Positions 1-12,265 of a DNA stretch of 64,000 bases are shown one piece after another. The position numbers and the translations under genes are program-made. The notes beneath the pieces were generated by a model. That model searched no databases, was not told where the DNA came from, and saw only the letters and a program-made list of their open reading frames with translations. Origin of the DNA: Lithospermum erythrorhizon. Taxonomy: Eukaryota > Streptophyta > Magnoliopsida > Boraginales > Boraginaceae. Position 1 is the stretch's first letter, and each line of letters starts with the position of its first letter. Location of the stretch: the NCBI GenBank assembly GCA_019722365.1, contig JADFUC010001536.1, positions 1 through 64,000 of the forward strand, read 5' to 3'.

Positions 1-594
1 TGAAGTTACGTATTGCTACTAGTAATAATGTGATTGTGGTATTATTTATTTATTGATTTACAAAATCTTATTCATGATTCTTGTAAATAATTTATTCTAA
101 ATATTTAATTTTAATTAATGATTGTCCCATTATGAATTCTAAGTCTTATTCACATTCGATCATATATTCTAAATATATGATTCCAAAGATTCCATCTTTA
201 TGATCTTTCATTTGTGTGATTATACTTTTATAATTCATATTGCCTTAGGAGATTAAATTTCAAGTCATCTTACTTGAATTCTTTTGAGCATACATGTTGT
301 GATATTTATATTGGTCAAACCAACATAATGGAGATTTAATATCATTTGTAATTTTCATGTAGGGATTAATAGTAAATTAAATTGAATTAATCTTAAACAT
401 AAAAATCATTTATGTTCAAAACATAAATAATAGCAGCATCTCCCATTCTTTATTTTATCCATGTCCTCTGCCAAGAAAGGTCCTGCAGACTCTGATGACC
501 AAAGTGGTTACATGACCATCCTGTCATTTATCTGTTCCTCTCCTTCCTTTGTTCATTCCCTTAGCAATTTGTAACCAAACTACAGGGATGAGAC
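1..594. other. AT-rich intergenic stretch, no gene seen
   Basis: No ORF, transposon domain or clear repeat boundary is visible. The sequence is strongly AT-rich. It ends where similarity to the start of the long LTR family begins (ggaaataacc at 595). Confidence 0.5.
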
Positions 595-2537
595 GGAAAT
601 AACCCCGTTACATTTAAACCTTTTAAAATATGTTAAATATATCATTCAGCGTAATTCTATGAGATAAGATAAATACTTTCAGATAAAATAGGACATACCG
701 GCATTTGGTATTAAATTAGTAGTATTTTGTTAGATGGATAATAATATAATGAGGATCGTTTTCATTAAATTTAATGAAAAGCGGAGAAATAAAAACACCA
801 TAACAAACGAGGCCTAACTTTTACTCTATATATATCTCTTTCTTTAAATCCAAACATCTCTCCATCCCTATCTCCTCCCTCTTGGTTTAAATCATCATCT
901 TCATCACCATTTTTTTTCTTTCTTTTTTCTTTCTTTTCTTTTGTCTTGTGAAGTTCTCATAATAAAATTCAAGCTTTAAGTGTTCCTACTATCTAAGTAT
1001 TCAAGGCATATGATACAACTTTAAGCTCTTTCCTTTCATGTCTTAGAACATCTGTGATGATATGTTACGTTATTTTATAATTTGAAAAGTTAGGACAAAT
1101 GAATATTTATATTAAAAGATCAATCTTATGTAGTTTATGGTAGATTTAGAATCATATATTGTTATGACCAACATATCAAATATTTTTAAGCATATATCAT
1201 CGAGAGATAGCTATATTATGTATGGGTTTGATTTTGTTCCTATTTAATCTTAATTTTATATAAGAAATAGGAAATAAATAGTAAATATGTTCCAAAAATT
1301 ATAAAATTCTGTTTTTAAGTAAGTGTTGTCATATGGAGTTGACCTATGTAAGAAGGTTTTGATTTTAAAGTTGTTTTATATTTATTATAAAATTTTTGGA
1401 AGTTAAAATGGTGTAAATGATATACAAATGAAAACAAATATAAATTTTGAAAATTTTAAAGTTGATTTGATATTTATAAATTATGAGATCTAAAATAATA
1501 ATAATCACGATTTAAATGGAGAAAATTATATTTTTATGCTATAAAAATATTCAGGCAGTTTTGTTGGACCATTTTACTATATTTTGAACTAGGATCATTA
1601 TACCGGGATTGTTGGATTATATTTGATCTTTATTTGAGATTTAATAGATATAAAGGGAGGTTATTAAACGGAAAGTAAAATAACGTATATAATTGTTTGG
1701 ATAGGAGTTGAGTCTTGACCTAACAATTTAGACTACCTAGATATTTTAGTTGTTGTCGAGGCGAAGTTCAAATCTCAATACTGAACCCTTCATATATACG
1801 GCTATATATCATATGCTTTTGTCATGTGGTTATATTGAACAAAGTACTTGTTATTAAATTGATGTTTAGAGATTGTTGTAGTTGTTATGATTATACTACG
1901 ACCGCTGTGGTGCGCCAGGTCATGGGTCGTGTATCGTCAGGGTCGTGTACGATTCTTTGCGTGTCGATTGGGTGAAATGATATGTATACATTAAGGGGTA
2001 GCCTCACCGGGAGGTTTGGGCGTGATATGCATATTGAGGGGTAAATTTCTGGCCTGAGAGGATTTTGGATGTATATATATGTGTCAGAGAGCAAGTGGTA
2101 TCAGTGTGGATGCGTGGTCAAGTGACGGACGTGATGACGGAGGTTTTGATGTTATGTATTTTGTTGACTAACCATTATTAATTGGGTTGTTTTATTTGAA
2201 TGAATATTTGATTATGCGTTTTTTATGGTTATGGATATAGGTGTGGAGTGTTATGTTGATCTCGTAGTGATGTTGAACAAGAGGTTACTATGTAATTTGG
2301 GAGTAGTTGTTCATTGAGTAGCCTTATTAATGTTTATACATATGTTCTTATATATAAGTATGATTATATGTGGTTGGATACTATTCGTGGTATTTGTATT
2401 CACTAAGCTTCGCAGCTTACTCCCTCTGGGCTGGGCGGGCGTTTTTATGCTCAGGTTTCAGGAGTGACGCCGAGGTTGCCGGTGAGTCAGTGATAGGCCG
2501 CGAATAAGATCGAGGCGAAAGCGGTGGTGGCATAGGA
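595..2537 (+). mobile_element. Long-LTR fragment I (plus), Gypsy-like
   Basis: The left end reads ggaaataaccccgttac, matching the LTR starts at 57097 (plus) and 15213 (minus), which read TGAAATAACC. A TATA-like and pyrimidine-rich leader follows at about 820-960. The part from about 1300 to 2537 is the inverted counterpart of about 6460-7650 (for example cactaagctt and gggcgggcgtttt near 2400-2450 against the complement near 6590-6630). The fragment stops where LTR II begins, so it looks truncated or interrupted. No protein domain is encoded. Assignment to Ty3/Gypsy is inferred from LTR length and end sequence only. Confidence 0.5.
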
Positions 2538-5500
2538 TGTAATAACCTGCTACGAAAAAAAAAAAAAAATTTAAATTTTCGGTCGGCGGTGGACCCGGGG
2601 ATATTTTTAAATAATCTCGAAGGATTATTATTTCGTAAAAATTTTTTTAGCCGAATTACATTTTATACTTAGTAGTTTTTGCCATGGAATATTTTATCTT
2701 TGGAATCGGGTTCGTGGAGATTTGGGCACGATAAGCTGGAGAACAACTTAAACCCAACGGGACTCGAAGTTTTAAATATCTAGTCATGCTTATCTTCCAC
2801 ACTACCATTATCAAACACTTCATCATCATCTTTTCATGCTATGGCCGAAATATTCACCCTCCCCTTAAAAATTTCATTTTCCATTTCTCTGATTGTCAAA
2901 CTCAAGATCGCTGTAGAATATTGTTCTCCCCATCATTCTCTTCGATTTAAGGTAAGAAATTTCAAGTCTTTCGAGATATTTCTGGGTTTTGACATAGTTC
3001 TTAGTTGACTTTTCCATAATTGAATTTTATGATAAATCTTAGTTGGTTGCGGGTTCTCGTGGACGTATTTCGGGAGCGATGAATTGTGATTTAGAGATCG
3101 TTTGAGGACGTCATGGTCGAGTTGACTTTTTAGGTTTTCGTTGACTTTTTATGTGGATATTTTTATAAGACTTTAAATGTGTAGGAGGTTATATTGGACA
3201 TTATTATAGTTGTTCTGATGTTAAATTGGTGATTTAAAATCGACAGTGGTGTTATGTTGAAAAGTGTAAATCTAAGTCGAGTTATAATTGATATTTCGAG
3301 TATAGATTGTTAATTATGGACTTGATGATTTAGTTGTGAATAACTTATGTTTTATTTGTAATGAGAAAGTGATAAGCATGGAATTTAGAGGGAATCGATC
3401 AAGTTGCGTCCGACGGATTATAATTCGATAGTTTATCCGCTATGTTAGACTATTTAAAGATAGTTCCCCAAGAGTTGGTTATGTATCTTCTAGAATGTCG
3501 TATAGTAGTAGGTCTTGATTATACTTTCCGAGTGTCAGTTTTAGGCGTTGATCGTGGAAAAAGGCGCTACCTTGATTGTTTTTCGGCTCATGGTAGCCTA
3601 AGGAAGTCGAAAGTACTTATCTCAATGGGTGTTACTTACGCATTTACTTTTAAATTGTGTGAAATACGTTATTGTGATATGATTATGTGAGAATAATATA
3701 CATGTTCTTGTGATATGATTATAGAATGATATACATGTCATCAGAAAGCATGACACGTGAGAATGATATAATAGTAATCAAGTATATGATTATGTGATTA
3801 TATTCTCGCGGGCGTTGAAGATTGCTGGAGGTACGTAATGGCTTGACTCCCAACTTATATTTCTCGATTTCAGGCCTTGTCGGCACTTATGATTTATGTG
3901 GCCTTGTTGGCGATTGTGTTTGACTTACGATGCGAGATGTTTTAGCCGCTTGGATATTGTTTGGGGAGTAGAGTAGCCAAGTTATTGAGAGGTGATGGGT
4001 TAGGAGTTATCTATGACGGAGGCAGACTTCCCGAGTATCGTAAAGCGACCCTATAGTCGGGATTAGTAGGGATTAGGGCGACTCTCCTTCCTTGCGTGAT
4101 ATGTGACGCTATTGGCCCCTATACTACGGTAGAAGGGCCACAAGGGTTTCCGCCTATACTCGCATAAGAGCGGTATGACTTCTTTGATCGATTTTGCTAT
4201 GTGCATTGTCGGGCGTGGCCCTATACTACTAAGATAGCATGCGTCGGGCCTTATACTTCAAGATAAGAAATGCATGAGTCTTTGATCACTTTCCCCGTGT
4301 GCATTGTCGATGTGGCCCTATACTACTTGCAGATAGCGCCAAGGTGTGCCTTATACTTATTGTATAAGAGCGGTGTGCCTTATACTTAGTGTATAAGAGC
4401 GAGCCTTTGTACTTAGTGTATGAGTGCGATGTGCCTTATACTTTGTGCAGTATGCGCGCCTTATACTTTGTGTATAAGTGTGTTTTGGCCTTATAATGCG
4501 GTATAAGCGAGTAGGTGATTATTGATTAGTCCATTCCCGCAGTGTAGACGGATTGAGTATATGCGCATTAGAGGATGGTATACTCAAGGGGATATGAGAT
4601 GAGGTTTGGATGGACTAGGAGTTTTAGTCGTTAACAGTCTATTGATTTCTTTTCTCGAAATCGTGTGCTCATGAACCTTCTACAGGCCTCATGTATTATG
4701 TCCTAGATTTCATAAATTATGTTGTATGACCTTTTAGGTAGTCCCGATATATGTATTTTATTCATATTTGACTATTATATTATTGATTGACTCGCTTCCC
4801 TCAGATGGTAAGTTCACCCGTGTTAAGTTTCACTAAGCCTCGTTTACACCCCTTTTCAGATTGGCGGCATTTCATTTTGTGCCAGTCGACGCATCGCGCC
4901 CGAGCTGCCATATTGCTTGGCAGTTTTGCCCGAAAGTACTTTGCAAGGAGCATCGGTGGGCGCAGGATCCTCATACCGATTTTGATCCGTCAATCGCTTT
5001 GATTGTTGTATTTTTTCCTTTTGAAACTTTAGCCTGGCCGGCCGTTGTCATTTTAGCCCGTGATACGAGACGCATTCGTCAGAAGCCTTAAGCCTAAAGA
5101 TTACTTTATTTTTGGGATATGTTGTGTATATATATAAGGGTTTGTCGCTTCGATATCAAATTACGGATTATAAATTTTAAAAACTGCTTTGATTTGGGAA
5201 ACTTAATTGTGATCACATTTTTGATGAAACGAATTGTATTTTAAACCTAGTCTTACATAGAAGTCCTCACTATTGTCCTATTTGCTTTCCTCTTACATGC
5301 TTTAACTTTTATGTTGTACATCGAGTGTCATGCTTTGACATATTACCACTACGATGTGGTATATCAAGACTATGTTAAAATTGTTTCATTGTATTATTCA
5401 AGCTGATGATGTTTATGTTGATGATGTGATTTGTGTGGTGTGTTGTTAGTTCACCACGATGGACAAAAGGTGTATTGTTATTATTAATGTCAAATGAAGT

Positions 5501-5585
5501 CATTTTATGTTTTATCCATCGATTGGTGACTCGTGTACATGTTGATGATCTAACCCTCGTATGCCGAATTGGGCGGGTCATTACA
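2538..5585 (+). mobile_element. Long LTR II (about 3.05 kb), Gypsy-like
   Basis: It begins TGTAATAACC and ends GGTCATTACA. The ends are inverted complements at 9 of 10 bases, which is the normal LTR signature. The leader near 2946-2960 contains a splice-donor-like word (aaggtaagaaa). The 3' third carries cactaagcct and the gccagtcgacg block also seen at 62190. Flanking pentamers (tagga and agacg) differ, so no target duplication supports the ends. It may be a solo LTR with one changed flank, or the LTR of a truncated element. No primer-binding site follows it. Confidence 0.6.
4090..4510 (+). repeat. Tandem palindromic CTTATAC/GTATAAG units in LTR II
   Basis: Imperfect units of 25-31 bp each hold a 7-bp inverted repeat, CTTATAC then about 5 nt then GTATAAG. 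Clear units are at 4350-4368, 4379-4397 and 4460-4478, with decayed ones at 4404-4423 and upstream. The same array occurs in the opposite orientation at 12180-12265 and 59935-60200. Confidence 0.75.
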
Positions 5586-6150
5586 AGACGCTCAAAATTT
5601 TCCTTATCCTTAGAGATCATCTCACGAACCGAAGCCAAAACTTCCTTCGTTTCTTATTCATTGTACCCAATAATGAAATTGGTTACTTTGATGGGGTAGG
5701 TAATCATGATGATGTTTAAGCTCGATTCCGGAGAGATTGGGATTCCAGAGTACCTGAGTAACTCAATCAATCTCATTATCTCCAGAACATGATTCTCTCC
5801 AACCTTCACGCTGGATCGAAAGCGCAACATTTTGATCTTAACCCTTTTAACATTTTCTTAAGGAGCGGTAGTCTCGTGATGAGCATAAATCAGATCTTGA
5901 TCCGACATCCTAATTCTTATCCCTTAAGATGATGTCTATAGTGGACAACATATAAGGCATTTGACTTCCACTCTGAATGCATCAATGCTCATCGATCGGT
6001 CACCTCCAAATAGATCTGAATCCTTGGAGTACTTGGGCTCATTCAGTATTACATACTCAATGTGCTCGTAAACGAGAACTAAGTTAATTAGCATATATCC
6101 TTTCAGGTTGTTAAAAGTATTCCTTTGGATATGGACTTTATAATCATCGA
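5586..6150 (-). pseudogene. Copia-type gag (UBN2-like) remnant
   Basis: Read on the minus strand, broken frames give a Copia gag pattern: an N-terminal YEHIEYVI stretch (minus ORF ending at 6154), a short conserved block around VKCLIC, and a downstream block resembling the helical core of UBN2 gag (RLIELLRYSGIPIS followed by NFIIGYNE). In-frame stops and frameshifts separate the blocks. In life this would be the capsid-like protein of a Copia element. It stops abruptly at the edge of LTR II, and no LTR of its own is recognisable. Confidence 0.55.
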
Positions 6151-7660
6151 CCACCCTGCAGTCGGCCGCCCGAACTTAAGATCAATCAACAACCCACACC
6201 GTGAGTCAACAAATAATGGATAACACATAAAAGAATTCATTCGATGTAAATAATAATATTCTTTAGTCCATCGCGGTGGATCAACAATACATCCCAAAAA
6301 ATAACATAACAACAATACAAACATAGATCACCCTGAAATATACAACCAACAGTACCCAACTTAGTATCCACAATACATCATAATAATAGTATGGTCACAC
6401 ACGACCCCGTAATATACAACATAGGAGTTCTAACAACATAACATGAGGAAAAGATATTAGAAAGACTGTTGAGGACTTCCTATGCCACCACCACCTCACC
6501 TACGATCTTAATCCGCAGCCTGTCAACGTAGCTCCTCAAAGAACCTCGCCGACAACTCCTAGAAACCTGGGCATAAAACGCCCGCCCAAAGAGAATAGGG
6601 AGTAAGCTGTGAAGCTTAGTGAATACAAATACCACAAATGGTATCCAACCACATATAATCATAATTATATATAAAAGCATATGTATAACATTAAACAGAC
6701 TATTCATAGCCATCAACATCGCACGATCAAATATTCATTCAAATGAGCAACACAAACAATAAAGGTTAGTCCAGCAAAATGTACAACATCAAAACCTCCA
6801 TCCACACATCCACTTCCCAATCACACCTCCACCAATATACACACATCACCCCACACACATATATATACATCACAATCCTCCCGACCGAGGCTACCACTCA
6901 ATATGCATACCACACCAAACCTCCCGAAGGGCTACTCACACAATATGCATATCACGCCAACCTTGCCGAGGCTATCAATAATGTATATACAAATATCATT
7001 CCACCCAAAATCAACCTGCAAAAAGATACACACACCAACCACATACAACAATACACAATCACACGCAACACAATCACATACAACACACGTGGTATAATCA
7101 CAACAACTACCACAATCTCATAACATCAATCTCAATAACCCAATATACATACCAATATAGTCACATAACAAACACATACCGAATATATAACCATAATATA
7201 TATGAAAGGTTCCCATCGTGAGATTTGTACTCACCTCGAGTCAAAGCAACTAGAATATCTCTGTGGTCCACGGCTAGGTCCGGCTCACTCCTATCCAAAG
7301 TAATTATACACATTTTACTTCCCTGACACAACATCCTCTTACACTTATTAAATCCCAATTAAAGATTAAATGTAAACCGACAACCCCGTATAAGAATCCT
7401 AGTCCAACAAAACTACCCGATTATTGATATATCATAAGAATATAATTTCTCCACTTAAACTCCAAATTATTACACAACATCTCATAATATTTAATGAATA
7501 CCATTATAAATCATTAAAATACCAAACTAGTAAAAACTTCTAAAATTCCAACTTTTATCAACATTCTAATTGCCAACTTAACAACTCTAGGTGGAACGAC
7601 ATTACGCGTGTCTTAACGACTAATAAAACAACAAAACTTCAACCATTTCAATTCTACGCC
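6147..7660 (-). mobile_element. Long-LTR fragment I' (minus), inverted copy of fragment I
   Basis: On the minus strand this aligns collinearly with plus-strand 1300-2537 and extends past it to an apparent LTR end near 6147 (gggtggtcgatga). Shared landmarks are the cactaagctt block, the gggcgggcgtttt block, the ggtatttgtattcac block and cacatatatatac. The 6779-7123 plus ORF (Thr/His/Asn-rich) is a by-product of this CA-rich strand, not a gene. Confidence 0.55.
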
Positions 7661-8389
7661 GCCGTCATCCCCTACCTCAGAATCTAATTCGCCCAGTAGC
7701 CCCCTGGTGTCGGGACCGCCATCAACCCGAATAAACAGAGTCACCACAATGGTGGATAAATCTATAAAATGACTTCGCTAACGAATAATAAAAATAATAA
7801 AACTCGTCCATTAGTGAACTAATCAACACTACAACAATCAAAAGTAATATAAATACAACATCACACAACTCTCAGGTTACAACTCGAGACAACAATAATT
7901 ATTAAGTACAACATAACTCAAAGAAGATAAAAAGTATGACCGTCGAGGTTCAAGCCACCTCCACGGGTACGCAAATACCGGCCAATGCGTCTCTCGGTCA
8001 TCCTCTGCACAATCTAGGCATAAACGCCCGCCCATAGGAAATAGGAGTCGCCTAAAAGCCGAGTGAATACAAATATTACGTAGTTAACCTACCACTCATA
8101 TAATCAAGGATAATTCAAGTGCCTTACTTATTTAAAGATTATATACCTCAAGAGTTATATTTTATAGTGTTACCACTACAATATAAATCTTTCCTTAACG
8201 GCTTTCCAACTAACAATCGATAAACCCACACCACGTCAACAACTTACTCACAAGACACCTTTAATCACAAAGAGCTATCTCTCCTCGCTTGTTATCTTTC
8301 TTAAGTATAGCTAGTTCCTGACATAACATACAACTCCAACATATATCTCAATATCCCCATAACTCATCCATACACAACTCGTTTGAATC

Positions 8390-8925
8390 AAGACCTAATT
8401 TGAGACGATTTTGACTCTAATTATTTCCTAATTTGAGTCTAACTGTGATATATCTCTCTACTTTAGGCTTTTATTTTTAAGCAAGGAAGACTTGGAGCCC
8501 AAGAAAAGACATAGTCTTACTAGGTTTTGTTAGCCTATAAATATAGGATGTTTCTATCAGTTTTATTTATCACACAAATACATAGAATAGAGCATAATCA
8601 TCCTAGAATAATATTAGTCTTAATATTATCAAGAACATAGTTTTGTTCTTGGAAGAACTTGAGAGTTTATCTTGTTCTGATAGTTTTGTGGTTGAGATTT
8701 TCTGTGTATAAGAAAATACTCAACATAGATTATAGCTGCGGTAGGCTTGTAATCTATCTTCCGGTTTATTAGTGATTCTCGCAATGTTGTCAGGACGTAT
8801 TCTTCTGCTATCAGGAACCTCGTATAAAATTCTGTGTGTCCAAGTATTTTCCGCACTTAAATTTCTGTCGTTTTTATTGATTGCTTGAAACTCCGAAAGG
8901 GATTTAGGGGTCTTAAATCCTAACA
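8390..8925 (+). repeat. 5' LTR of Copia copy A
   Basis: About 536 bp. It starts cgtttgaatcaagacc (TG mutated to CG) and ends aaatcctaaca. It contains a TATA element (cctataaatatagg near 8533-8546) and the gacatagtcttactagg block shared by all four LTRs of this family. Confidence 0.85.
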
Positions 8926-8927
8926 AT

Positions 8928-8939
8928 TGGTATCAGAGC
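8928..8939 (+). other. Primer-binding site of copy A (initiator tRNA-Met)
   Basis: TGGTATCAGAGC is complementary to the 3' end of plant initiator methionine tRNA and lies two bases after the LTR. Confidence 0.9.
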
Positions 8940-8972
8940 TTGGTCGTAGCTTGGTTGTGAGTTTAAGAATCA

Positions 8973-10838
8973 ATGGCCTAGTCAAGGAATTGGTGACACA
9001 CGCACAGAAATTGGATGGAATCTACTTTCCACATTGGAAGATGCGTATGGAAGATTATCTGCATTTACAGTTTCTAACAAACCACTAGGGAGAAGCCCGA
9101 GAAGATGGATGAGGATGAATGGACGTGGAATTGGACAGACAAGTCTCGGCGCGACGCATATCATTGTCACAAACGTTGTTGCTAACGCTAAGCAAGGAGA
9201 CCACCACAAAAGGGGTCAATGGCTTTATGCGATCTCGTATGAGAAACCTTCAAGAAATAATAAGGTACTTTCATGAAAACTTCACCTTAGATGCCTAAAA
9301 GTACACCCATAGCGGCATTAATCTTTAATGCCTAATAGCATTATTAATCAACTGCCGACGGTAGATGTTAATGTTGATGATTTAGATGCAAGGCCCCAGC
9401 CTTGCTTATTTCTGCCATTCTAGAAAAGTTTGTTCAATGAGGGCGGCGGTTACCCTTTCAGGTACTAACAAATAACTTAAGGCTACCAGAAATGCATCCT
9501 TTCGAGGAAAATTTCCATGTATTAAGGTGCTAAGGGTTCCATTAATCAGAGGGAAAGAGGAAGAACAGAGATGGTGCCTGGAAATAGTAGGAGATCACAG
9601 AAAGTGTAGGTAGAAGTAATTTTGATCTTGTGTGTCAAGTCAGGCGCAAACGGGTCACACGAAGAGCACTCCAGTGCCTAACGGTGATGCCTATGTTGGG
9701 TGCTGGAGCGATTATTCCCGACGCTTTGGGTTTTATCTCGTGAATGCTTCCGCTTGATTCCCTCGGATACTAGATTTCCCGAGCTTCTTTTCATACTTCG
9801 CATGACGTAGATGTAACGGTGAATTATGCTTCTAGGGTTCATGGACCTGCTTCATCTTGTCACGGTGAACAAATGGACGTAGTAGGTACGGGAGATGCTA
9901 ATCAAGTGTCGAATGATTCTTTCGAAACCGACAAAGGTGAGGTATGTTCAAAATTAGGGGAAGAGTTTAATTCTCGTGAATCACCGGACGGGCGATGGTT
10001 ATCGAACTACTTTCAAGACGGTAATCGGAAGAAGTCGTTTCTGGGAGCAATGGTAATGTTAGTGCGGCGTAAGTCGCAATTTCTATACTTGACTCACGGT
10101 TCTCGAAGAAAGTTGAAGAGAGGATCTGGTGCAGAAAAGGTGAGATTCGACATGGAGTTTCTACGAAGATAGAAAGGATTGTCGCTAGAAATTCCCTGCT
10201 CGATGCGCTGGTGAGGTTCTCGGGAGATTCTCGAGGAGCCGCAGAAATGAAGATGCATTGGTTGGGGCTCTTAAAGATACTCCCGACGATTTAATGTAAT
10301 ACTGCTTGGTGATGAAGTTCGAGGTCAAGGAACTCGGGGGAAGGATGCAACCGTTCCGTGTTGTATGAATCATCTCTGAAAGAAGCGAAGCGTGTTTTAA
10401 AAAAGTCGCGGTGAGAGGTATTCCCAACCTCTTGATTCTTTGCTAACTGTTGAAAGATGTTCTGATCAAACATCGAGGGTCAATGAATTAGATCAAGGGA
10501 AGTCGTCGACGTGGAATGGGAAGGTAGAAGAGAGAAATTCATTGATGACCAATCAAACTTGGAGGTTTTCCAAGGTGCCTGGGTTGAAGATCATGAAGAT
10601 CAAGAAGGCAAAGGCAGAGCATGGTGATTGTCTGAATGAGGGAAAAGTCCAACGGGCAGAGGTGCGACTATTCTATGATTCTTCGGGTAGTCAAGTTGGT
10701 GTCATTCGCCAGGATGTTCGGGATTGGAAAAGAAGATATCAAGTTGATCGCCTGGGAGTTCGTGATGATGAACTCGGAAGGCCGCCGCACGTAGGTGCTT
10801 GAAGACGGTGATCCGAAATTTGTCTTCAAGTGGGAGAT
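8973..10838 (+). pseudogene. gag and pol remnants of Copia copy A
   Basis: The gag start codon is at 8973, shortly after the primer site. Separate frames give recognisable Copia gag pieces: FPHWKM-like words near 9025-9045, a DEDEWTW-like block near 9105-9130, and the YEKPSRNNK block at 9238-9264. A zinc-knuckle region is suggested near 9640-9680 but its ligands are damaged. The protease region near 9700-9790 has lost its catalytic motif. At 9819-10172 a frame resembles the end of the protease and the pre-integrase domain (FLYLTHGS). The final part (10290-10838) is an open but unrecognised remnant. Many short indels break the frame, so no product is expected. Confidence 0.65.
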
Positions 10839-11363
10839 TGTTGTGTTATGAAGACCTAATTTGAGACGTTTTTGGCTCTAATTATTTCCTAATTTGAGTC
10901 TAACTAGGATATATCTCTTAGCCTTGGTAGGTTTTATTTTTTAGGCAGTTTTGAAGACTTGGAGCCCAAGAAAAGACATAGTCTTACTAGGTTTTGTTAG
11001 CCTATAAATATAGGATGATTTCATGAGTTTTATTTATCACACAAATACTAGAATAGAGAATAATCATCCTAGAATAATATTAGGTCTTTAATATTATTGA
11101 AGAACATAGTTTTTGTTCTTGAAGAACTTAGAGAGTTTATCTTTGTTCTTGATAGGCTTTGTGGTTGAGATTTTCGGTGTATAAGAAAATACTCAACATA
11201 GATTATAGCTAGTGGTAGGGCTTGTAACGATCTTCTGGTTTATTAGTGGATTCTCGGCAGCTAAAGAACAGGATCTACCTTTCATACTGGTGGAACCTCG
11301 TATAAAATTCTTGTGTCTGCTTATTTCCTCGCACTTAAATTTCGCTGCTTTTATTACTGCTTG
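10839..11363 (+). repeat. 3' LTR of Copia copy A (end eroded)
   Basis: Starts TGTTGTGTTATGAAGACC after the purine tract. Similarity to the other three LTRs runs to about 11363 (tactgcttga) and then stops, so the last 40 bases or so are missing or unrecognisable. Confidence 0.8.
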
Positions 11364-12179
11364 ATTTTATTCCATTTATAGTCATACACCTCCTATGACA
11401 TCTAAATGTTTGGTCATAAGAACCTCCAAATCAAGCTTCATTATTTTAATACATAACTGAAAGCAACGATATCTTAAATCAAGATAACTTAAGAACGGAA
11501 TTATCTCACCAAATTCTTCATTTAGTCTAGAGAACTTATTCACCTCAATGATATCAATGTGAGTGGCCGATCATAACTTATATACTAACACGCTTGAATC
11601 CAACTTCCTACCTATATATAAAATATCATCAACATCATCTATAGATTAGCATAAACGCTAGTTTATACTCTTACACCTAATGCCCTCATTCAAAAGTTAA
11701 CTCAACCATTAACCAACTCCAACTTTTTAAAGCCTTAAAGGGAAGTATAACGATTAATACCAACCTAGGATCCACAAGAAAATCTGATAATATTATCAAT
11801 AATCAACCGAAACCTAATTCGACATAATTCCATCAAGGCAACATCTAGTATAATTAGCACAATATCCATAACCAATAAACGAAGTCATAAAACATATTAT
11901 ACAACACCATAGAAATTTAAACAACATGTCAAGATATAATACAAAGTCTTAATAAGGCACACCATCACCCGTAATAAATCACAAGAGACTCAACAACCAC
12001 TATATAACTCTAGTCATCAACCCATCTATCTCTTGCTATCTCCAAAACTATACCAACCTCTAATGCGCATATGCTCAACTGGCCTACCTCGCCAGAATGG
12101 ACCAATCGATAATCACACTACACTCCATAATCGAAGTATAACGCTAAAACCGCACTTCTATACCGGCAGAGCAGGCCAA

Positions 12180-12265
12180 ACCGCACTTATACACAAAGTA
12201 TAAGTACAACCGCATTCTATACACTAAGTATAAGGCCAACCGCATTTATGCACTAAGTATAAGAC
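12180..12265 (-). repeat. Palindromic CTTATAC/GTATAAG array in LTR copy 2
   Basis: Units at 12186-12204, 12215-12234 and 12245-12263 repeat the same 7-bp inverted arms as in LTR II, with a 25-31 bp period. Confidence 0.75.

Larger units (their letters stand above)
8390..11363 (+). mobile_element. Non-autonomous Ty1/Copia element, copy A
   Basis: Two direct LTRs (8390-8925 and 10839-about 11363) flank an internal region of only about 1.9 kb. A canonical initiator-Met primer site (TGGTATCAGAGC) lies at 8928-8939 and a purine tract (caagtgggagat) just before the 3' LTR. The interior has gag, a weak protease and pre-integrase remnant and a short 3' remnant. Integrase, reverse transcriptase and most of RNase H are absent. 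Copy B (32549-35603) has the same layout, so the deletion is a family trait. The 3' LTR end is eroded and no target duplication is visible. Confidence 0.85.

Noticed and set aside
2533..5590. Target-site duplication for LTR II
   Set aside because: The flanking pentamers tagga and agacg do not match, so none is claimed.
6779..7123. 114-codon plus ORF, Thr/His/Asn/Tyr-rich
   Set aside because: It lies on the antisense, CA-rich strand of LTR fragment I', whose plus counterpart at 1900-2200 has no such frame.
9819..10172. 117-codon ORF as an independent gene
   Set aside because: It lies inside Copia copy A and matches a pre-integrase region remnant.
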